Shown here: piece after piece, positions 4,493 to 7,610 of the stretch
Layout: each line of letters starts with the position of its first letter
Position numbering within the stretch: the stretch's first letter is position 1
Source: an uncultured Streptococcus sp.
GTDB lineage: Bacteria > Bacillota > Bacilli > Lactobacillales > Streptococcaceae
Direction of reading: 5' to 3'
Assembly: GCA_934201655.1 (NCBI GenBank)
Contig: CAKPXD010000065.1
Location: 1-7,610 of the forward strand
DNA: 7,610 nucleotides
Notes under the pieces: model-generated
What the model saw: the letters and a program-made list of their open reading frames with translations, nothing else
What the model was told of the DNA's origin: nothing
The model's database searches: none
Translations under genes and position numbers: made by a program

Positions 4493-7402
4493 ATGACAGA
4501 AAAATTATTTGATCAAGTGACCTTTCCATCAGGAGTTCATCTGAAAAATCGGATTGTGATGGCTCCGATGACAACAGAATCTGCTTATTATGACGGAACT
4601 GTGACTGATGAATTGATCCATTATTATGCCCATCGCTCTGGCGAAGCGGGAGCAGTCATTGTGGAAAGTGCATTTGTAAGTGATGAAGGTCGTGGATTTT
4701 TTGGGGCGATGGGGATCGACTCCGATGATAAAATCGAACCCTTAAGACGTCTAGCAACTGCTATTAAAAACAAAGGTTCAAAAGCTATTATTCAGATCTA
4801 CCATGCTGGTCGGATGGCTTTCCCAGATATGAATAAGGGACAAAATCCGATTTCTGCTAGTAGTGTCGCAGCCCTTCGTCCTAATGCACCTACTCCAACT
4901 GAAATGACCCACCGGGACATTTTGGATATGATTGAGGCTTTTGCACAAGCAACCTCCCGCGCTATTAAGGCTGGTTTTGACGGAGTTGAGCTCCACGGTG
5001 CCAATACCTACCTCTTGCAACAATTTTTCTCTCCACATTCCAATCGGAGACACGATGCTTGGGGTGGTAGCATCGAAAAGCGGACCAAGTTCCCATTAGA
5101 AGTGGTTCGTGCAGTTAAAAAAGTCATTGCAGAAGAAGCGAAACAACCTTTTATCCTTGGGTATCGTTTTTCACCAGAGGAGCTAGAGGAACCAGGAATT
5201 CGCTTTGACGATACCATGTATTTCTTGAACCAATTGGCAAAAGAAGAACCAGATTATGTGCATTTCTCAATGGGGATTTATACCCGGAACTCGATTGTCA
5301 ATCCAGCGGATCCAGAAATGTTGATCGCTAAATACAAGGCTAGTCGAAGTGAAGAATTGGCTAAGATTCCAGTGATCGGGGTCGGTGGAATCTTGCAAGC
5401 AGAAGATGCCAAAGTAGCCCTAGAATTAGGCTATGATCTAGTTGCCGTTGCTAAAGGCTTCTTGGTAGAGCCTCACTGGGTGAGTGCCATCCAAAATGGC
5501 CGTAAAGTCAAGGATTTTGCGGATATTCATGATCGGGAGAATTTGGTTATTCCCGTACCTCTTTGGAAATTCATGGATACCAGTTTCCAATTGGTTAAAG
5601 ACGCGGATGCTGAACTCAAGAAACAAGCCCGCTTGATCGAATTGATGGGGAAAGATCTGGTCTTTACGCCTGGTCAATACAAAGTTGCTGCTAAGGGTCA
5701 CAATAGTGATCTACCAATGGTAGTCACCTTTAGTAAGGATAAAATTACTAATATCGAGATTGATAGTGCAGGAGAGTCAGAAGGACTCTCAGATATGGTC
5801 TTTGAAAAACTACCTCAACAGATTATTGATTTCCAAACCTTGAATGTGGATGCTGTGTCTGGTGCTTCTACAACCAGTCAAGGGGTTGTGGATGGGGTAG
5901 CAGATGCGGTGCGTCTCGCTAGTAATGAGGACAATGTTGAGGTTCTGAAAGCCCGTCACAAACCAACTATTGAAAAATCCAACGAAGTGGTCGAAGAAGA
6001 AGTGGATGTGGTCGTTGTCGGTGGTGGTGCAGCCGGTATTGCTGCTGCTCTGCGTGCAGACGAACTCGGCTTATCGGTTCTCTTGCTTGAAAAATTAAGT
6101 TTCATCGGTGGAGCCATTTCCGTGTCTGGTGGGAATCAAGTTGTCATGGGATCTAAATTACAACACCAGGCAGGGGTGACAGATGATACGCCAGCCTTGA
6201 TGATCGAAGACTTCCTTGAAAATGGCAACCATGCCAATGTCATGGACTTGTTAACCCTTCTTGCCAACAATGTCGGACAAGCAACAGATTGGGTACACGA
6301 CTATATCGGCGTGCAGTACGATATGAAAGGCGGCCTCCATGTGCTGGCGGAATACCAAAAAGATCGTGAGTTGGCTTATGATCACGGTGGACATGGTTTT
6401 GCAGCAGCTGTTCGTGGTAAACTTGCTCAATCAAATGTCCGTGTCCTTCTTCAAACCAAGGCTCAACAATTGTTATCAGATGGGAAAGGTGGCGTAAACG
6501 GGATTGTCGCAGTCGAAGAAAATGGACGTACGCACAGGATCCATTCGCGGGCAGTGGTCTTGACTACTGGTGGATACGGAAACAACAAAGACTTGCTTCC
6601 ACCACGTCTGCGCAATGTCCTCTTTTACGGTACCCGTTCTTCTATGGGTGAAGGATTGCAAATGGCACAAGCCAAAGGCATTGATGCTGCAACCTTGATG
6701 TTGGATCAAGGAAAGATTTATCCAAATGGAATCGAAGTGGCACCAGGTATAGCCAAATCAACCATTGGTGGGAATATTGCAGTTCTGAAAGAAAATGGGT
6801 TGCTCCTAAATGTTGACGGAAAACGCGTTGTCAATGAGCGGGCAAGTAACCATGCCATTCTGGATGTATTGATGAAGCAAGAATCGAAGATGCTCTACTT
6901 GCTGTTAGACCAAGAGCATTTTGATATCTTCCGTGAAGAAGTAGCAGAGGGAGGTATTTCTCAAGCAGATATCGATCAATGGTTGGCCCAAAACGGTAGT
7001 CAAACTCCTTACTTCTACCATGCATCTAACTTGAAAGAGTTGGCTGAGCTGGCTGGTATGGATGGAGATACCTTGGAAGAAACTGTCGCTCGATACAATC
7101 AGTTTGTGGCTGAGGGTGAGGACAAGGAATTCCATCGTGAACTCCGCTTCCTTCAAAAACCAGTTGGAGAAGGTCCATATTACTTGATTGAGCAAAAACC
7201 TCGTTTTGCTACGACCATGGGTGGATTGGTTGTCAATACCGATCTCTCTGTAGTCAATACAGAAGGTCACGTCATCAAGGGACTGTATGCCGCTGGTGAA
7301 GTGGTCGGAGGTGTCATGGGAACAGACTCTCCATCAGGTGCCAATAATGCATGGGCCTTGACTTCAGGTAAGTTAGCAGCCGAAAGCATTGAAGAAAACT
7401 AA
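4493..7402 (+). CDS. three-domain NADH-dependent flavoprotein ene-reductase (OYE + FMN_bind + FAD_binding_2)
   Basis: A 969-residue soluble flavoprotein with no signal peptide. Residues 1 to about 345 form an old-yellow-enzyme/NADH:flavin oxidoreductase barrel: APMTT 24-28, QIYHAGR 101-107, HGAN 168-171, IGVGGI and an AKGFLVEP block near the end. Residues about 391-475 form an FMN_bind domain with the flavinylation motif DAVSGAS (453-459), predicting FMN attached to Ser459 by an ApbE-type transferase. Residues about 505-960 form a fumarate-reductase-type FAD domain with GGGAAG (510-515), Glu533 for ribose, TTMGG (907-911) and GLYAAGEV (930-937). This architecture is known for soluble NADH-dependent reductases of fumarate, acrylate and (hydroxy)cinnamate. 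The fumarate-binding His and Arg positions do not appear conserved: Thr907 stands for the HTMGG His, and TDSPSG (944-949) replaces the ANRLGG Arg region. A different unsaturated acid is therefore likely. By context, shikimate or 3-dehydroshikimate is the best candidate (inference). The protein contains no cysteine, so no Fe-S cluster. The ribosome binding site is AGAGGAAG (4478-4485). Confidence 0.9.
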   Translation: MTEKLFDQVTFPSGVHLKNRIVMAPMTTESAYYDGTVTDELIHYYAHRSGEAGAVIVESAFVSDEGRGFFGAMGIDSDDKIEPLRRLATAIKNKGSKAIIQIYHAGRMAFPDMNKGQNPISASSVAALRPNAPTPTEMTHRDILDMIEAFAQATSRAIKAGFDGVELHGANTYLLQQFFSPHSNRRHDAWGGSIEKRTKFPLEVVRAVKKVIAEEAKQPFILGYRFSPEELEEPGIRFDDTMYFLNQLAKEEPDYVHFSMGIYTRNSIVNPADPEMLIAKYKASRSEELAKIPVIGVGGILQAEDAKVALELGYDLVAVAKGFLVEPHWVSAIQNGRKVKDFADIHDRENLVIPVPLWKFMDTSFQLVKDADAELKKQARLIELMGKDLVFTPGQYKVAAKGHNSDLPMVVTFSKDKITNIEIDSAGESEGLSDMVFEKLPQQIIDFQTLNVDAVSGASTTSQGVVDGVADAVRLASNEDNVEVLKARHKPTIEKSNEVVEEEVDVVVVGGGAAGIAAALRADELGLSVLLLEKLSFIGGAISVSGGNQVVMGSKLQHQAGVTDDTPALMIEDFLENGNHANVMDLLTLLANNVGQATDWVHDYIGVQYDMKGGLHVLAEYQKDRELAYDHGGHGFAAAVRGKLAQSNVRVLLQTKAQQLLSDGKGGVNGIVAVEENGRTHRIHSRAVVLTTGGYGNNKDLLPPRLRNVLFYGTRSSMGEGLQMAQAKGIDAATLMLDQGKIYPNGIEVAPGIAKSTIGGNIAVLKENGLLLNVDGKRVVNERASNHAILDVLMKQESKMLYLLLDQEHFDIFREEVAEGGISQADIDQWLAQNGSQTPYFYHASNLKELAELAGMDGDTLEETVARYNQFVAEGEDKEFHRELRFLQKPVGEGPYYLIEQKPRFATTMGGLVVNTDLSVVNTEGHVIKGLYAAGEVVGGVMGTDSPSGANNAWALTSGKLAAESIEEN

Positions 7403-7412
7403 AAAGACTAAT

Positions 7413-7450
7413 GAGGCTGGGACAAAAGTCCTAGCCTCTCAATTGTTTTT
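7413..7450 (+). terminator. probable operon terminator hairpin
   Basis: GAGGCTGGGAC (7413-7423) pairs with GTCCTAGCCTC (7428-7438) across an AAAA loop: 11 bp with a single G-T pair. The stem is very stable. The T-run TTTTT (7446-7450) starts 7 nt after the stem rather than directly, so it is not a textbook intrinsic terminator. It begins 10 nt after the reductase stop codon. On the minus strand a T-run also follows after a similar gap, so it may serve both directions. It forms the left end of the larger repeat-like region. Confidence 0.65.
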
Positions 7451-7583
7451 GGATTGTCGAGCAAGACGCAGTGGTTGAGTGGGCTCTACTACGCTGATTT
7501 CATCAGCTTTTACAGCCCTACTCAACTGTGCGTAGGTGGGACGACGAAATCGAATTCTAACGAATTACCGATTTCTGTCCCAC
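7413..7583. repeat. multi-hairpin intergenic element, probable dispersed streptococcal repeat
   Basis: Three hairpins follow one another. The first is the 7413-7438 stem. The second is ACGCA/TGCGT (7466-7470 with 7529-7533), GTTGAGT/ACTCAAC (7474-7480 with 7520-7526), GGGCT/AGCCC (7481-7485 with 7514-7518), tipped by GCTGAT-TTC-ATCAGC (7493-7507). The third is GTGGGAC/GTCCCAC (7536-7542 with 7577-7583), GAAATCG/CGATTTC (7546-7552 with 7569-7575) and AATTC/GAATT (7553-7566), followed by a T-rich stretch. No protein-coding pattern is seen here. From memory, sequences like this recur between genes of viridans streptococci, which would make it a non-autonomous repeat, but the copy number cannot be seen in this window. 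The last 27 bases (7584-7610) hold nothing I can call. Confidence 0.6.
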
Positions 7584-7610
7584 TCTCTTTTCTTTGCTAT
7601 AAAACGGTTA

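Noticed and set aside
6905..7270. 121-codon minus strand frame inside the reductase
   Set aside because: It lies fully within a well-supported gene and has no plausible product. It is a shadow frame.
4493..7402. Simple fumarate reductase call for the large flavoprotein
   Set aside because: The FAD domain is of that superfamily, but the residues that bind fumarate are not seen at their expected places. I kept a general ene-reductase call.

Overview
The window looks like chromosomal DNA from a viridans-type Streptococcus, most likely of the sanguinis/mitis/parasanguinis kind. The signs are low-to-moderate GC, strong AAGGAG-type ribosome binding sites, tight same-strand gene packing, and a 3' intergenic sequence that I recall as a common streptococcal repeat. 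The species cannot be fixed from the sequence alone.

Layout, all on the + strand: (1) bases 2-73 hold the last codons of an unidentified upstream gene, followed by a 19-bp perfect tandem duplication and an intrinsic terminator. (2) Bases 132-351 hold a promoter (extended -10 TGATATAAT with a TAGACG -35), a small dyad over the -35 and a leader of about 120 nt. (3) Five genes follow as one probable operon: MFS permease 1 (352-1548), a YdiB-type quinate/shikimate dehydrogenase (1558-2433), MFS permease 2 (2458-3648), a type I 3-dehydroquinate dehydratase (3661-4416) and a 969-residue three-domain flavoprotein reductase (4493-7402). Gaps between the first four genes are 9-24 nt. The gap before the reductase is 76 nt and contains a long hairpin followed by TTTTT. 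(4) Bases 7403-7610 hold three consecutive hairpins, the first of which probably ends the operon.

How the genes fit together (inference): two related permeases bring in quinate and/or shikimate, or exchange substrate for product. The dehydrogenase and dehydratase interconvert quinate, 3-dehydroquinate, 3-dehydroshikimate and shikimate. The last gene is built like the soluble NADH-dependent ene-acid reductases (old-yellow-enzyme domain, covalent-FMN domain, fumarate-reductase-type FAD domain). Shikimate is itself an alpha,beta-unsaturated carboxylate, and the fumarate-binding residues are not conserved in this protein. I therefore propose that the operon uses quinate/shikimate as a cytoplasmic electron sink, reducing shikimate or 3-dehydroshikimate at the ring double bond with NADH. 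No 3-dehydroshikimate dehydratase (aromatising route), regulator or ApbE flavin transferase is visible in the window.
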